This document shows, in pieces, positions 8,965 to 17,888 of a stretch of DNA of 64,000 nt. Made by a program: the position numbers and the translations under genes. This stretch comes from CAZKSN01 sp964555585. Its GTDB lineage: Bacteria > Bacillota_I > Bacilli_A > RF39 > UBA660. Below the pieces are notes generated by a model. It had not been told where the DNA came from. It searched no databases and saw nothing but the letters and a program-made list of their open reading frames with translations. Position 1 is the first letter of the stretch, and each line of letters begins with the position of its first letter. The stretch is from NCBI GenBank assembly GCA_964555585.1, contig CAZKSN010000001.1, positions 62,001 through 126,000 of the forward strand. The letters run 5' to 3'.

Positions 8965-9219
8965 ATGAATAAAAATTTAATAAAAAATTATATATCAAAA
9001 ATAGATAAAAAGGATATTATTGATTTTGCTAATAAAGAAAAAGTTTTTATTTCTGATTATGAAATTAATTTAATTTTAGATTTAATAAAAAAAGATACCG
9101 ATATTATTTTATCAGATCAGTTTTTAAATTATTTAGAAAATTATAAAAATGAATTCAGTGAAGAAATATATAATTTAATAATAGAAAAATATAATAAATA
9201 TAAAAGTTTTATTTTATAA
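8965..9219 (+). CDS. DUF2624 (YqfT-like) small protein
   Basis: 84 residues, soluble, mostly helical, with the layout of the DUF2624 family (residues about 10-50: 'DIIDFANKEKVFISDYEINLILDLIKK'). In B. subtilis the family member yqfT is next to yqfS, an endonuclease IV gene; the same neighbour (nfo) is found here, which supports the call. AGGAGG precedes the ATG. Its last 11 bases overlap the 3' end of nfo on the other strand. Function unknown. Confidence 0.65.
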   Translation: MNKNLIKNYISKIDKKDIIDFANKEKVFISDYEINLILDLIKKDTDIILSDQFLNYLENYKNEFSEEIYNLIIEKYNKYKSFIL

Positions 9220-10084
9220 AATCTATAAATTTTCTATTTTTAATTGATTCAATTTCATATTTATAAGGAGGATAAATATTATTATCTTTTTTTACATATG
9301 GAGTTTCTAATATTTTAGGAATATTTTCTAATCTTTTGTTATAAATAATATCAATTAATGTATTAAATCCAATTAATCCATATCCAAAATTAGCATGTCT
9401 GTCCTTCTTGGTTCCTATAAAATTATAACTATCATTTATATGAATACATTTAATTTTTTCAATACCTATTTTCTGATCAAATTCATCTAGAAAACCATCA
9501 AAATTTTTTAAATCTATTCCGGCATCATTCATATGACAGGTATCTAAACAAAAGAATACTTGTTCTTTTTTATCTATTAAATCATAAATACTTTTAAGTT
9601 CATCAATTGTACTCCCGACTTCAGATCCTTTACCACTCAAAAACTCAAGCAAAATATATTTATCGGTATCTTTTAAAGCCTGATTAATTCCATAGGCAAT
9701 GTTTACTATTGCCTGTTCTAAACTCAAAGATACCTTACTACCGGGATGCAGTACTAAATTATCAAGATTTAATAATTCTAATCTTTTTAATTCTTGTTTT
9801 AAAAAATTTATATAAAAGTCATATTTTCTAGAATCAAGATTATTTGCTAAATTTATAATAAATGGAGAATGAACTATTATATTTTCTTTATCAATACCAT
9901 TTTCCTTCATTAACTTGTGGGCTTCTTTCACAAGATTGTCTTCTATTGAAAAACGTATTGTATTACTTTGATTCCCAGTATATATCATAAAAGTGTTTGC
10001 TCCATAACTCAAAGCTTCTTTAACACTTCCAACTAACTCAGTTTCATTATAAAATGAAACATGAGAACCTATAATCAAACTCAT
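9209..10084 (-). CDS. nfo: Endonuclease IV (AP endonuclease)
   Basis: 291 residues, TIM-barrel AP endonuclease of base-excision repair. Visible family motifs: 'IGSHVSF' at the N-terminus, 'VLHPGS', the metal-binding 'CLDTCHMNDAG', 'CIHINDS' and 'DRHANFGYG'. The ATG at 10084 is six bases from AGGTG; the GTG at 10093 overlaps that site and is rejected. In spore formers this enzyme repairs abasic sites during germination. It converges with the DUF2624 gene with an 11-base overlap. Confidence 0.95.
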   Translation of the reverse strand: MSLIIGSHVSFYNETELVGSVKEALSYGANTFMIYTGNQSNTIRFSIEDNLVKEAHKLMKENGIDKENIIVHSPFIINLANNLDSRKYDFYINFLKQELKRLELLNLDNLVLHPGSKVSLSLEQAIVNIAYGINQALKDTDKYILLEFLSGKGSEVGSTIDELKSIYDLIDKKEQVFFCLDTCHMNDAGIDLKNFDGFLDEFDQKIGIEKIKCIHINDSYNFIGTKKDRHANFGYGLIGFNTLIDIIYNKRLENIPKILETPYVKKDNNIYPPYKYEIESIKNRKFIDFIK

Positions 10085-10142
10085 ATAACTCACCTATCTA
10101 TATAAAATTATAGCATTATAAATTAATTTCGGTCAAATAAAA

Positions 10143-10167
10143 AAGTTCTAATAGAATTAGAACTTTA
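10143..10167 (-). terminator. Terminator after the prepilin gene
   Basis: Arms AAAGTTCTAAT (10143-10153) and ATTAGAACTTT (10157-10167), then T run on the minus strand. Confidence 0.8.
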
Positions 10168-10186
10168 TTTAATATATTTCTATTTT

Positions 10187-10609
10187 TTAGTCATCACAGT
10201 CAATATCGCCTTCAAAAGAACCAATTACTACTGTAGCAGCACCAATACCATCAATTGTTGGAGATGCAGCTAAATTAACTCCATAAGCCGAATCTGATAC
10301 AGCAAATGTTGCAATAGAATCACTTGTAAAAGTTATTTCATATTTAACAGTTTGTGAACCTGACAAATCTAAAGTATTTGCGCCAGCAGCACCATCAAAA
10401 CAATAGCTTGCAACTGTTGTTCCTCCAATTTGATCACTGATATATTGTTGTTCAGCAGCTTTAAATATTTCTTGAGCTTGAGTAACAAAAGTATTTTTCT
10501 TTGCATCCTGGAATAATTGTAATACTGTTGGAACTGCTATAACCACCAATATTGCTAATATTGCTATTACAGCTAATAGCTCTATTAAAGTGAACCCAGT
10601 TTTTTTCAT
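10187..10609 (-). CDS. Type IV prepilin-like protein (ComGC-like)
   Basis: 140 residues with a prepilin N-terminus: 'MKKTGFTLIELLAVIAIL', with cleavage after Gly and Glu at mature position 5. The remainder is a small Ala/Thr/Ser-rich globular part with Cys near residues 69 and 138, which could form a disulphide. Such proteins build competence or type IV pili. No pilus motor, peptidase or other pilin is nearby, but comEA-comEC begin 150 bases away on the same strand, so a role in DNA uptake is plausible. Confidence 0.85.
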   Translation of the reverse strand: MKKTGFTLIELLAVIAILAILVVIAVPTVLQLFQDAKKNTFVTQAQEIFKAAEQQYISDQIGGTTVASYCFDGAAGANTLDLSGSQTVKYEITFTSDSIATFAVSDSAYGVNLAASPTIDGIGAATVVIGSFEGDIDCDD

Positions 10610-10759
10610 TTTATCATTCCTTTCTTTAGATATATTGAGTATTTATAATACCTTTATACCCTTGATTATATGAAAATTATATCATTATAAATTTTTAATG
10701 TCAATGAATTATCAATTTTTATTTTATATTGTACAAAAAAATACAAATTATATAAAATA

Positions 10760-12826
10760 TCAATTAATTTTAAATTTAATTGTATTATCTTTAATTGTAT
10801 TAAATATCTCAATATTATAATGTTCTAGCAAATTAACAACCCTTTCACTAGGATGATTAAATTTATTGTTTTTACCAACGGATATAACAGCTTTTTTAGG
10901 TCTTATATAATCTAAAAATTCTTTACTTGTACTAGAATCACTTCCATGATGTCCTACTTTTAATATATCAATATTTTTAATATTTATGTTATCTATAATA
11001 TCTTTTTCAACTTTAATACTTGCATCTCCCATTAATAATATTTTGTAATCTTCAATTTTAATTAAAAAAACTAAACTATTATCATTTTCATTATTATAAA
11101 TTTTATTGTTTAATGAGTATATAGATAATTTTTCTATAATTATAGATTTTTCTTTAAAAATATTAGCATTAATAATATCTTTTTCTAAAGTATTAATATT
11201 TCCTTGATTTATAAATATTTTATCTACTTTAAAATTATTTATTAATTCTTTAGCATTACCTATATGATCATAATCTCCATGAGTAAAAAATAAATAATCT
11301 ATATTTTTTATTCCAATACTATTTAAAAAAGGGATAATACTACTTTTAACTATTGAGAATTTCTTATTTTTTTCTTTCCATTTTTCATAATCATATGATA
11401 CTGTTCCTCCAACATCAATCATAATAACATTTTTTAAATGAGGTGTTGTAATTAATATGCTATCCCCCTGTCCTACATCTAAAAAATAAATATAATAATT
11501 ATTTTCTAAATAAGGAATAAAATAGTTTATAATTAAAATTAATAACATACAAAATTTATATTTTTTATTTTTTTTGGTTATTATAAATATTAGAAAAAAA
11601 TAGTAAAATAAAATAAATATTATACTTACTTTAGGATAATTAAAACTACATATATTTAAATTATTAATAAAGATTGATACTTTTTCCATTATTAAAATTA
11701 CATATATAAAAATATTATTAAATATTGGAAATATAAAAACTATTAAAGAAAACGGGAAAACTATCAAAGAAACATAAGGAACATAAAAAATATTGTTAAT
11801 TATACTCATAAAATTTATATAATAGAAGTTATAAATTATTATTGGTAATGAAGATAAAAAAGAAATAATACTTATAAAACATAAATTTTTAAAATATTTT
11901 TTTGAATTTAAAAATTTATTGCTTAATATTAAGAAAAAAGTCACAATAAAAGATAACTGAAAACCTAAATCATATATAATAAATGGATTTATTAACACTA
12001 AAATAAAATAAGTTAATAATAAAATATTAATAGTTTTTATATGAAAATAGAATATTCTATTTAATCCATATAAGAAAAAAAATACTGTTGCCCTCAACAT
12101 TGAAGGGCAAAAATTTGTAATAAAGTTTACAAATATTAAAAATATAAAGATAATTAAGTGTGTTTTAAGTTCTGATACTTTAAATTTTTTTAATACATAA
12201 CTTATTAATAAAGCAATTAAAGATACATTTGTGCCTGATAAAGCAAATAAATGTGTTACTCCATTCTTTCTATAAGTTTCATTTATCTCATTATCTATGT
12301 AAAAAGTTTCTCCTAATACAAAAGCATAAATATATTCATTATTTTTAATATTTTTTATTCTATTTAGTATTTTATTTTTTAAAATAATTAAAATATTTTT
12401 ATTTTTTCTTAATAATTTATATTCTTCTATATTTAAAATATAAAAAATCTTATTATTATATAAATATTTTTTATAATTAAATGTATTTGGTATAGAATTA
12501 CTTTCAGGTAATTCTAGATTCCCCGTTATTTTTAATTTATCACCAAGATTAATATTATTAGAAAAATAATTTAATTCTTCTTCAGTTTTAAAGTAATAAA
12601 TACATTTTAATTTTTCTTTACTAAAAAATTCAATACTTAATTTATTTCCATCAATATTATATTCTTGGATAATTCCAATAAATTCTTTTTCATTTCCATT
12701 ATAATCAGACTTAAAAATATAATAATTTGTAAGTAATAAAGAATAAATTGTTACTATTATAAAAAGAAAAAGATATATTTTATTAGAGAGTAATAAAATC
12801 CTTAATTTTAGAATATGTTGATTCAC
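10760..12826 (-). CDS. comEC: ComEC/Rec2, DNA uptake channel
   Basis: 688 residues: two early membrane helices flanking an OB-like domain, the multi-helix Competence domain ('THLFALSGTNVSLIALL'), and a C-terminal metallo-beta-lactamase domain with 'THGDYDHIGNA' and 'VGHHGSDSSTS'. ComEC moves single-stranded DNA across the membrane in transformation. The GTG start at 12826 overlaps the end of comEA by 44 bases; no other start fits. The order comEA-comEC is typical of Firmicutes. Confidence 0.93.
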   Translation of the reverse strand: MNQHILKLRILLLSNKIYLFLFIIVTIYSLLLTNYYIFKSDYNGNEKEFIGIIQEYNIDGNKLSIEFFSKEKLKCIYYFKTEEELNYFSNNINLGDKLKITGNLELPESNSIPNTFNYKKYLYNNKIFYILNIEEYKLLRKNKNILIILKNKILNRIKNIKNNEYIYAFVLGETFYIDNEINETYRKNGVTHLFALSGTNVSLIALLISYVLKKFKVSELKTHLIIFIFLIFVNFITNFCPSMLRATVFFFLYGLNRIFYFHIKTINILLLTYFILVLINPFIIYDLGFQLSFIVTFFLILSNKFLNSKKYFKNLCFISIISFLSSLPIIIYNFYYINFMSIINNIFYVPYVSLIVFPFSLIVFIFPIFNNIFIYVILIMEKVSIFINNLNICSFNYPKVSIIFILFYYFFLIFIITKKNKKYKFCMLLILIINYFIPYLENNYYIYFLDVGQGDSILITTPHLKNVIMIDVGGTVSYDYEKWKEKNKKFSIVKSSIIPFLNSIGIKNIDYLFFTHGDYDHIGNAKELINNFKVDKIFINQGNINTLEKDIINANIFKEKSIIIEKLSIYSLNNKIYNNENDNSLVFLIKIEDYKILLMGDASIKVEKDIIDNINIKNIDILKVGHHGSDSSTSKEFLDYIRPKKAVISVGKNNKFNHPSERVVNLLEHYNIEIFNTIKDNTIKFKIN

Positions 12827-13487
12827 TTATCCCATTTACTTCCATTAACTCTTCAATATTTTTAAAAATACCTATTGAACTTCTATAATCTATTATTGCT
12901 TGAGCTTTTACTTCTCCTATTCCAACTAAAGTCATTAATTCTTCTAATGAAGCTTCATTAATATTTATTAAATTATTTTCATTAATTTCTTCAGTTTCCT
13001 CACTTATTTCTTCAATACATGAATCATTAACTACTTCTTCACAAATACATGAAAATTCTTCTTCTTCTTTTAATTTTAAATCTTCTATTTCTTTATTAGT
13101 ATAAATTATAATTACCATTTCATCTTCTATTTTTTTAGACATATTTATATATCTCGTATTTGCTTCTTTAGTTAAGCCTCCAGCCAATTTTATTACATCA
13201 TTTACTCTTTTGTTTGCATCAATCAAATAAACTCCAGGATTATTAATTGCTCCTTTTATATCTACATAATATTTATCTATTTCTTCTATGTTATTTTCTT
13301 CTACTATTTCTTCTTGAGATAATAATTTATTTTCATTTTCAAATGATTTTATTTTTTTATTATTAAATCTATATATTAATATTAAAGAAATAATAAAGAT
13401 TAATATAATAATAAAATAAGAAGATATTAAAATTATTATTTTATTATGATCTTTTAAAAATATTTTTAATTTATTTAAAATTTCCAT
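12783..13487 (-). CDS. comEA: ComEA, DNA receptor
   Basis: 234 residues: N-terminal membrane helix (~17-38), an SLBB-like domain ('YYVDIKGAINNPGVYLI'), an acidic linker, and C-terminal helix-hairpin-helix motifs ('ININEASLEELMTLVGIGE' and 'GIFKNIEELMEVNGI'). ComEA binds double-stranded DNA outside the membrane and hands it to ComEC, whose gene overlaps its end. Confidence 0.95.
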   Translation of the reverse strand: MEILNKLKIFLKDHNKIIILISSYFIIILIFIISLILIYRFNNKKIKSFENENKLLSQEEIVEENNIEEIDKYYVDIKGAINNPGVYLIDANKRVNDVIKLAGGLTKEANTRYINMSKKIEDEMVIIIYTNKEIEDLKLKEEEEFSCICEEVVNDSCIEEISEETEEINENNLININEASLEELMTLVGIGEVKAQAIIDYRSSIGIFKNIEELMEVNGISESTYSKIKDFITL

Positions 13488-13545
13488 TTTTTCCTCCTAA
13501 TAATATTATTACTATAAAAAAATTAAACTCTTTTTTATAATAAAA

Positions 13546-13570
13546 AAATAAGTAATTTTATTACTTATTT
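13546..13570 (-). terminator. Terminator after ftsW
   Basis: Arms AAATAAGTAA (13546-13555) and TTACTTATTT (13561-13570), overlapping the ftsW stop, followed by T7 on the minus strand. Confidence 0.75.
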
Positions 13571-14728
13571 TGAAATGTTTGATATCTCTATATTTCTTTG
13601 AGTTATTTTATTTTCAATAGCTATTCTTTGTACAATAAATGTCGATATAACAAGATTTATAGTAAAACTTCCTCCATAACTTAAGAAAGGAACTGGAACT
13701 CCTGTTAATGGTAATAGTGCAAGAATACCACAAAAATTTATTATTAAGTGAGTTAAAATATATATCATTACACCATAGCAAATTATTGAATTTCTTAAAT
13801 TATAACTACTTTTTGAAATTTTAATTATTCTTAATAAAATAAATAAATAACCTAAAATTAATACTATTCCAAATATTACTCCTAATTCTTCAACAGCAAT
13901 AGGAAAGATGAAATCAGTATGAGCTTCTGGTAAATATAAATATTTTTGAGTAGATTTTCCAATTCCTTTACCAAAAAGTCCTCCACCATTCATTGCAATA
14001 AATCCATTACAAGCTTGATAACCTGTTTCTTCAGTATACCTAGTACAAGGTTCTTTAAAAACAAATCTACTTTTCTGCATATCAGTTAAAAAAGGAGTAT
14101 CCGTTAATATAAATACTGTAAATACTATTGCAACTGCTCCTGCACCAATTTTCATTATAGTTGCAGCATTATTTTCTCTCATAGGAATACTTAAAAATGT
14201 AAAAAAAACTATAAAAGCTATTATACTTGCAGTACCTAAATCAGGCTGTAAAGCAATTAAAATAAATATAATAATACTTAATGTTAATGGTATTAAAAAT
14301 GAATATTTACCACTTTTCTTATGTTCCATATCTCCAAAAAAAATACCTAAATATAAAATTAAAGCTATTTTAATAAATTCACTTGGCTGAAAAGAAAATT
14401 TTCCAAAATCAATCCAACTTTTTGCATTATTAGTAATTTGACCATACATTAGTAGACCTACAAGAATTATAATTAATACTATTAAATAAGGAAACACTAG
14501 TTTTTTATAATGTTTAGTTGGAAATTTTAAAACAAATATAAATCCTACAGCAAATGCAAATATATAAAATATAAATTGTCTAAAGAAAAAATAATATGGA
14601 TTTACATCAAATTTAAGTACTGCAGCTACACTTGAAGCAGATAAAACTAATAATACCCCTATAGCTGAATATATTATTGTAAAAATTAATAATGGTTTAT
14701 CTAGTTTATTAAATATACTATTTTTCAT
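13565..14728 (-). CDS. ftsW: SEDS peptidoglycan glycosyltransferase, FtsW type
   Basis: 387 residues, about ten membrane helices. Family marks: 'FSFQPSEFIKIALILYL', 'QPDLGTA', 'YLPEAHTDFIFPIAVEELG' and 'PLTGVPVPFLSYGGS'. SEDS proteins polymerise lipid II with a partner class B PBP. The N-terminus is closer to FtsW than to RodA. The large extracellular loop holds an extra segment (about residues 225-245) with two Cys that could form a disulphide. A second SEDS gene (32718-33806) is in the spoVD-mraY cluster, so this one is more likely the vegetative enzyme; that division of labour is inference. Confidence 0.85.
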   Translation of the reverse strand: MKNSIFNKLDKPLLIFTIIYSAIGVLLVLSASSVAAVLKFDVNPYYFFFRQFIFYIFAFAVGFIFVLKFPTKHYKKLVFPYLIVLIIILVGLLMYGQITNNAKSWIDFGKFSFQPSEFIKIALILYLGIFFGDMEHKKSGKYSFLIPLTLSIIIFILIALQPDLGTASIIAFIVFFTFLSIPMRENNAATIMKIGAGAVAIVFTVFILTDTPFLTDMQKSRFVFKEPCTRYTEETGYQACNGFIAMNGGGLFGKGIGKSTQKYLYLPEAHTDFIFPIAVEELGVIFGIVLILGYLFILLRIIKISKSSYNLRNSIICYGVMIYILTHLIINFCGILALLPLTGVPVPFLSYGGSFTINLVISTFIVQRIAIENKITQRNIEISNISK

Positions 14729-14859
14729 AAATCCTCTAGAGTAATTTTAACATATTTAGTAAACTTATAAAACTTTTTTTAAAAAACTAGGTATTTTTAA
14801 TGTCAAAAACACATACTTCTGCGTAAATTATTATAGGTAGTTAAAGGAGGTTAAAAAAT

Positions 14860-15024
14860 ATGTATTATTATGGATATAGTGGTGGATATGGTTCTCCATG
14901 CTATGGATACGGTGGATATCCTCATGGTGGCTGTGGCTACGGATATGGCGCTGCTATAATATTAGTATTATTTATTCTTTTAGTTGTAGTATTTGGAGCA
15001 GGATTCCTAAACTACAATAATTAA
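14860..15024 (+). CDS. YjcZ-like small Gly/Tyr-rich membrane protein
   Basis: A 54-residue protein with an N-terminal half of Tyr, Gly, Pro and Cys (MYYYGYSGGYGSPC...) and one C-terminal hydrophobic helix (AIILVLFILLVVVFGAGF). This matches the YjcZ family of tiny sporulation-linked proteins in Bacilli. AAAGGAGG at 14843-14850 lies nine bases before the ATG. It ends in a strong hairpin shared with thyX. CATACTTCT at 14808-14816 loosely resembles a mother-cell sigma -10 element. Confidence 0.75.
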   Translation: MYYYGYSGGYGSPCYGYGGYPHGGCGYGYGAAIILVLFILLVVVFGAGFLNYNN

Positions 15025-15050
15025 AAAGGAAGCTTTAAAACTTCCTTTTT
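15023..15050. terminator. Bidirectional terminator between yjcZ-like gene and thyX
   Basis: Arms AAAAAGGAAG (15023-15032) and CTTCCTTTTT (15041-15050) with T-rich flanks on both sides; it serves the + gene and the convergent thyX. Confidence 0.8.
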
Positions 15051-15053
15051 CTT

Positions 15054-16247
15054 TTATATTTTTCTTTTTAAATTAATTCCTTCTTTAAAAGCACATTGAT
15101 TTGAACAAGTAAAGTCTGAAAAAGTACATCTGGCTCCTTTTGAATGTTCTAATGCAGTTTGTAATAAAGGATGTTTAGATTTTTTATAAGCTATAATCAT
15201 TTTATTTAAAGTCTCTTTTGTTTGGTTGCAAATCTCAAGTTGAGCAGCTGAACATAATCTTTCTTTAGTTTTTAATATAAATTTATCAAAAGTTCCTGAT
15301 TCATTTATTGAAATCAATTCTCCTTGAGGAAAAATATGAGCTACAGACTTCATATCATTTATCCACTCATTAATTAATATCTGATCATCTTCTAAAATAG
15401 GTGGAACAAAAAATTCTGTTTCTTCTAATAGTCTCATACTATATTCAAGAGTTCTATGTCTGTGAGCCTGAGCCAATTGAGCAAATGATCCTTTATAATT
15501 TGCTGAATAAGAATAATCAAAAGAATCTTCTACATCATACTGACTAAATAAAGATAATTTTCTGTTTTTTCTATTAGTTTGCATTCTTGAATCCAGACAA
15601 TTTAATTTTTCAAAACAATCAATGAATTCTAATAAATATGGAGATAGTCTTTTTTCAAAATCATTTTTATCTGCTTTATTTGTCAAATCTCTCATAAATC
15701 CGCAAATACGGTTGAGTTGAATTAAAGGTAAGGTATGAATCATTTTTGTTGACATAAATACAGTAACCAAATATCTACTGTTTTCCTGTGCCAATTTTGT
15801 TATTTTCTTATCATCAAAAATATTACCGTACTTCTCTTTGATCTTTACTTTAAATATTTCCATCCATTTATTGTACAAATTTTCCTCTTCAGTTGTAATG
15901 GCAGGATCTGCAGCTCCATCAACAGGAGTATATCTTGAAGATTTTTCTGAAGTAGAGCACTGTCTTTCATTATTTAAAATCATTGCAACTATTTTTGGAA
16001 TATTAACTATTTCAAAACCTATATTAATATGTTCATAAGGTGTTTGATGTTCATTATTTAAAGTCATACTTTCTCTTTTTTCTGTTTTTTCAAAAGGTTC
16101 ATCTTTTAATTTTTCCCAACCTAAAGGCTCATAACATTCTCCAGCTATTTTTGCAGAATAATCTAAAGCTTTCTTTAAATCTAAAGTACCATCTTTCTTT
16201 AAAAACGGTGTATGAGGTAACAATGTCACCTGAATATTATTTGACAT
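15054..16247 (-). CDS. thyX: Flavin-dependent thymidylate synthase, tandem ThyX-like protein
   Basis: 397 residues, about twice the usual ThyX length. The first half has the flavin/dUMP motif in a changed form, 'NERQCSTSEKSSRY' (residues 93-106), where the classical RHR triplet reads NER, followed by 'ENSRYLVTVF' in the place of the usual NARxxLP block. The second half carries a real RHR (263-265, 'AHRHRTLEYSMR') and 'RLCSAAQLEI', resembling the ThyX C-terminal block. The tail has three Cys (374, 380, 384). ThyX methylates dUMP to dTMP using FAD and folate. The gene lies six bases after tmk, whose product uses dTMP, which supports the assignment. AAGGAGTGA precedes the ATG. Confidence 0.8.
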   Translation of the reverse strand: MSNNIQVTLLPHTPFLKKDGTLDLKKALDYSAKIAGECYEPLGWEKLKDEPFEKTEKRESMTLNNEHQTPYEHINIGFEIVNIPKIVAMILNNERQCSTSEKSSRYTPVDGAADPAITTEEENLYNKWMEIFKVKIKEKYGNIFDDKKITKLAQENSRYLVTVFMSTKMIHTLPLIQLNRICGFMRDLTNKADKNDFEKRLSPYLLEFIDCFEKLNCLDSRMQTNRKNRKLSLFSQYDVEDSFDYSYSANYKGSFAQLAQAHRHRTLEYSMRLLEETEFFVPPILEDDQILINEWINDMKSVAHIFPQGELISINESGTFDKFILKTKERLCSAAQLEICNQTKETLNKMIIAYKKSKHPLLQTALEHSKGARCTFSDFTCSNQCAFKEGINLKRKI

Positions 16248-16253
16248 ACTATT

Positions 16254-17150
16254 TCACTCCTTCTCTAAAAATCTTGTCATTCGTTTTTTATCAGTAATTT
16301 TATCAATTACTATTTTATATATTTCTTCAGATATTTCCTCTGGTGTCTTTAAGTCTTCCAGTAACTGGTAATCTTCAACCTTTGAACTGTAAATATATTC
16401 CCAATTATATTTTTTAACCAGATCTAGATATGATTTTTCTGCCTCAATCAAATGTGCTTCATTTCTTTCATGTTCGTCCAGCTCATTTCTACCTTCCAGC
16501 AATTTCAATATAGCTTTTCTAGGCATATGCAGAAATATTGTTATATCAGGTCTTGGTATCTCCATAATTTCATATTCCAAATCAATTATTTTTTCATATA
16601 AATTATTTCTTTTTTCTTCATTTTTTGCTTTTCCGCCCTGATGTCCTAAGTTTGAAGTGGTATATCTGTCTAAAATAATAACATCATTCTTGTACATTTC
16701 CTGCTCTATTTCTTCTAAAAAACAATATCTTCTATCTGCAGCATAGTATACGCTCGCCACTAGAGGATCAACATTTACAGCACCTTCTTTAAAAAAAGAT
16801 GTTGTGTTGTTTCTTAAAAAATTTAGTCCCTTTTTTAATAAATTTAAATAATTGAATGAATTATCACTTTCTTTTGCTTGTTTCTTTAATAAATTTCTCA
16901 TTTCCCTTTTATTGAGCAGTTTCAATAAAATGTCTATTTCTTCTTTCGTTAAATTGTTTTTATTCCATTTTCCCAAGTAACATTCTCCGATTATTCTTCC
17001 TGTTGGTAATTCATAATTTGGAAAAGAATATCGTTTAACTTTATATCCCGCAGCCTGCAGATTTTTAAATAAGCCTTTTGATTGAGTTTCTTTTCCAGAA
17101 CAGTCAGTACCTTCGATTGTAATAATCTTCGCACTTCTTTCTACACTCAT
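16254..17150 (-). CDS. tmk: Thymidylate kinase, long form
   Basis: 298 residues with P-loop 'EGTDCSGKETQS' (residues 13-24), 'YAADRRYCF' and 'LDRYTTSNLGHQGG'. It phosphorylates dTMP to dTDP. Bacterial enzymes are usually about 205-215 residues; the extra length is a helical insert of roughly 65 residues (about 65-130) between the P-loop region and the DRRY motif. It is followed by thyX with a six-base gap, giving a dTTP-synthesis operon driven by a TTGACA-17-TTTAAT promoter. GTGAGGTAA is the ribosome site. Confidence 0.88.
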   Translation of the reverse strand: MSVERSAKIITIEGTDCSGKETQSKGLFKNLQAAGYKVKRYSFPNYELPTGRIIGECYLGKWNKNNLTKEEIDILLKLLNKREMRNLLKKQAKESDNSFNYLNLLKKGLNFLRNNTTSFFKEGAVNVDPLVASVYYAADRRYCFLEEIEQEMYKNDVIILDRYTTSNLGHQGGKAKNEEKRNNLYEKIIDLEYEIMEIPRPDITIFLHMPRKAILKLLEGRNELDEHERNEAHLIEAEKSYLDLVKKYNWEYIYSSKVEDYQLLEDLKTPEEISEEIYKIVIDKITDKKRMTRFLEKE

Positions 17151-17171
17151 ATTATTTACCTCACTAACTTA

Positions 17172-17200
17172 ATTAAAACAATTTTAAAAATAATTGTCAA
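17172..17200 (-). promoter_or_regulatory. Promoter of tmk-thyX
   Basis: Minus-strand -35 TTGACA (17195-17200), 17-base spacer, -10 TTTAAT (17172-17177). Confidence 0.65.
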
Positions 17201-17226
17201 TAAATTCAAAGAAAAATATATAATAT

Positions 17227-17255
17227 TTGAAATTTTTCTTTTTTTTTGATAAAAT
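17227..17255 (+). promoter_or_regulatory. Promoter of def
   Basis: -35 TTGAAA (17227-17232), 17-base T-rich spacer, -10 TAAAAT (17250-17255), 25 bases before the def ATG. Confidence 0.65.
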
Positions 17256-17280
17256 AATACAAGTATTAAGGGGTGCTTAT

Positions 17281-17829
17281 ATGTTAAAACAATCACAAAT
17301 TTTAACTGAGGAAAACAAAATTTTAAGATCAAAAAGTAAAGAGGTCTCTTTTCCTTTAGATGAGGAAGATAAAAAACTTATTGAAGATATAACCAATTAT
17401 TTAAGATTAAGTCAGGATGAAGAATATGCTGCTATACATGACATCAGAGCTGGCATGGGGCTGGCATTAATTCAGCTTGGCATTCCCAAAAGAATATTTG
17501 TAATATCTTATAAAAGAGATGATGGTTCTTTTGAGGAATATGCTGTTATTAATCCAAAAATAATTAGTCATTCTGAAGAACTGATTTACGTTGAAGAAGG
17601 CGAAGGCTGCTTAAGTGTTTCAAAGAATATAGATGGAATTGTTCCCAGATTTGCAAGATGTAGCATTGAATATTACGATATAGATGGAAACATTAAAAAT
17701 GTAAGAGTCAGAGAGGAAATAGCTGTAGCTTTTCAGCATGAGATAGATCACCTAAATGGAATATTATTTATTGATAAAATTAATTTAAAAAATCCTTATA
17801 AAAATAAAGATTTGATGAGAGCAATATAA
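17281..17829 (+). CDS. def: Peptide deformylase
   Basis: 182 residues. All three motifs are present: 'GMGLALIQLG' (motif 1, with Leu where Ala is usual), 'EGCLS' (motif 2, metal-binding Cys) and 'QHEIDH' (motif 3). The enzyme removes the formyl group from new proteins. The ATG at 17281 follows AAGGGGTG; an in-frame upstream ATG at 17227 would overlap the -35 element and add a hydrophobic, unlikely N-terminus. Length and internal insert fit the longer Gram-positive (type 2) form. Confidence 0.93.
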   Translation: MLKQSQILTEENKILRSKSKEVSFPLDEEDKKLIEDITNYLRLSQDEEYAAIHDIRAGMGLALIQLGIPKRIFVISYKRDDGSFEEYAVINPKIISHSEELIYVEEGEGCLSVSKNIDGIVPRFARCSIEYYDIDGNIKNVRVREEIAVAFQHEIDHLNGILFIDKINLKNPYKNKDLMRAI

Positions 17830-17888
17830 AAAACTCTTTTAAAATCTTTTTTTTTAGTTTATAATTTATAATAGGAGGAAAAAAGAAT

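Noticed and set aside
17227..17280. Longer N-terminus of deformylase from ATG 17227
   Set aside because: It would cover the -35/-10 promoter and add a poly-Phe start; the ATG at 17281 has a proper ribosome site.
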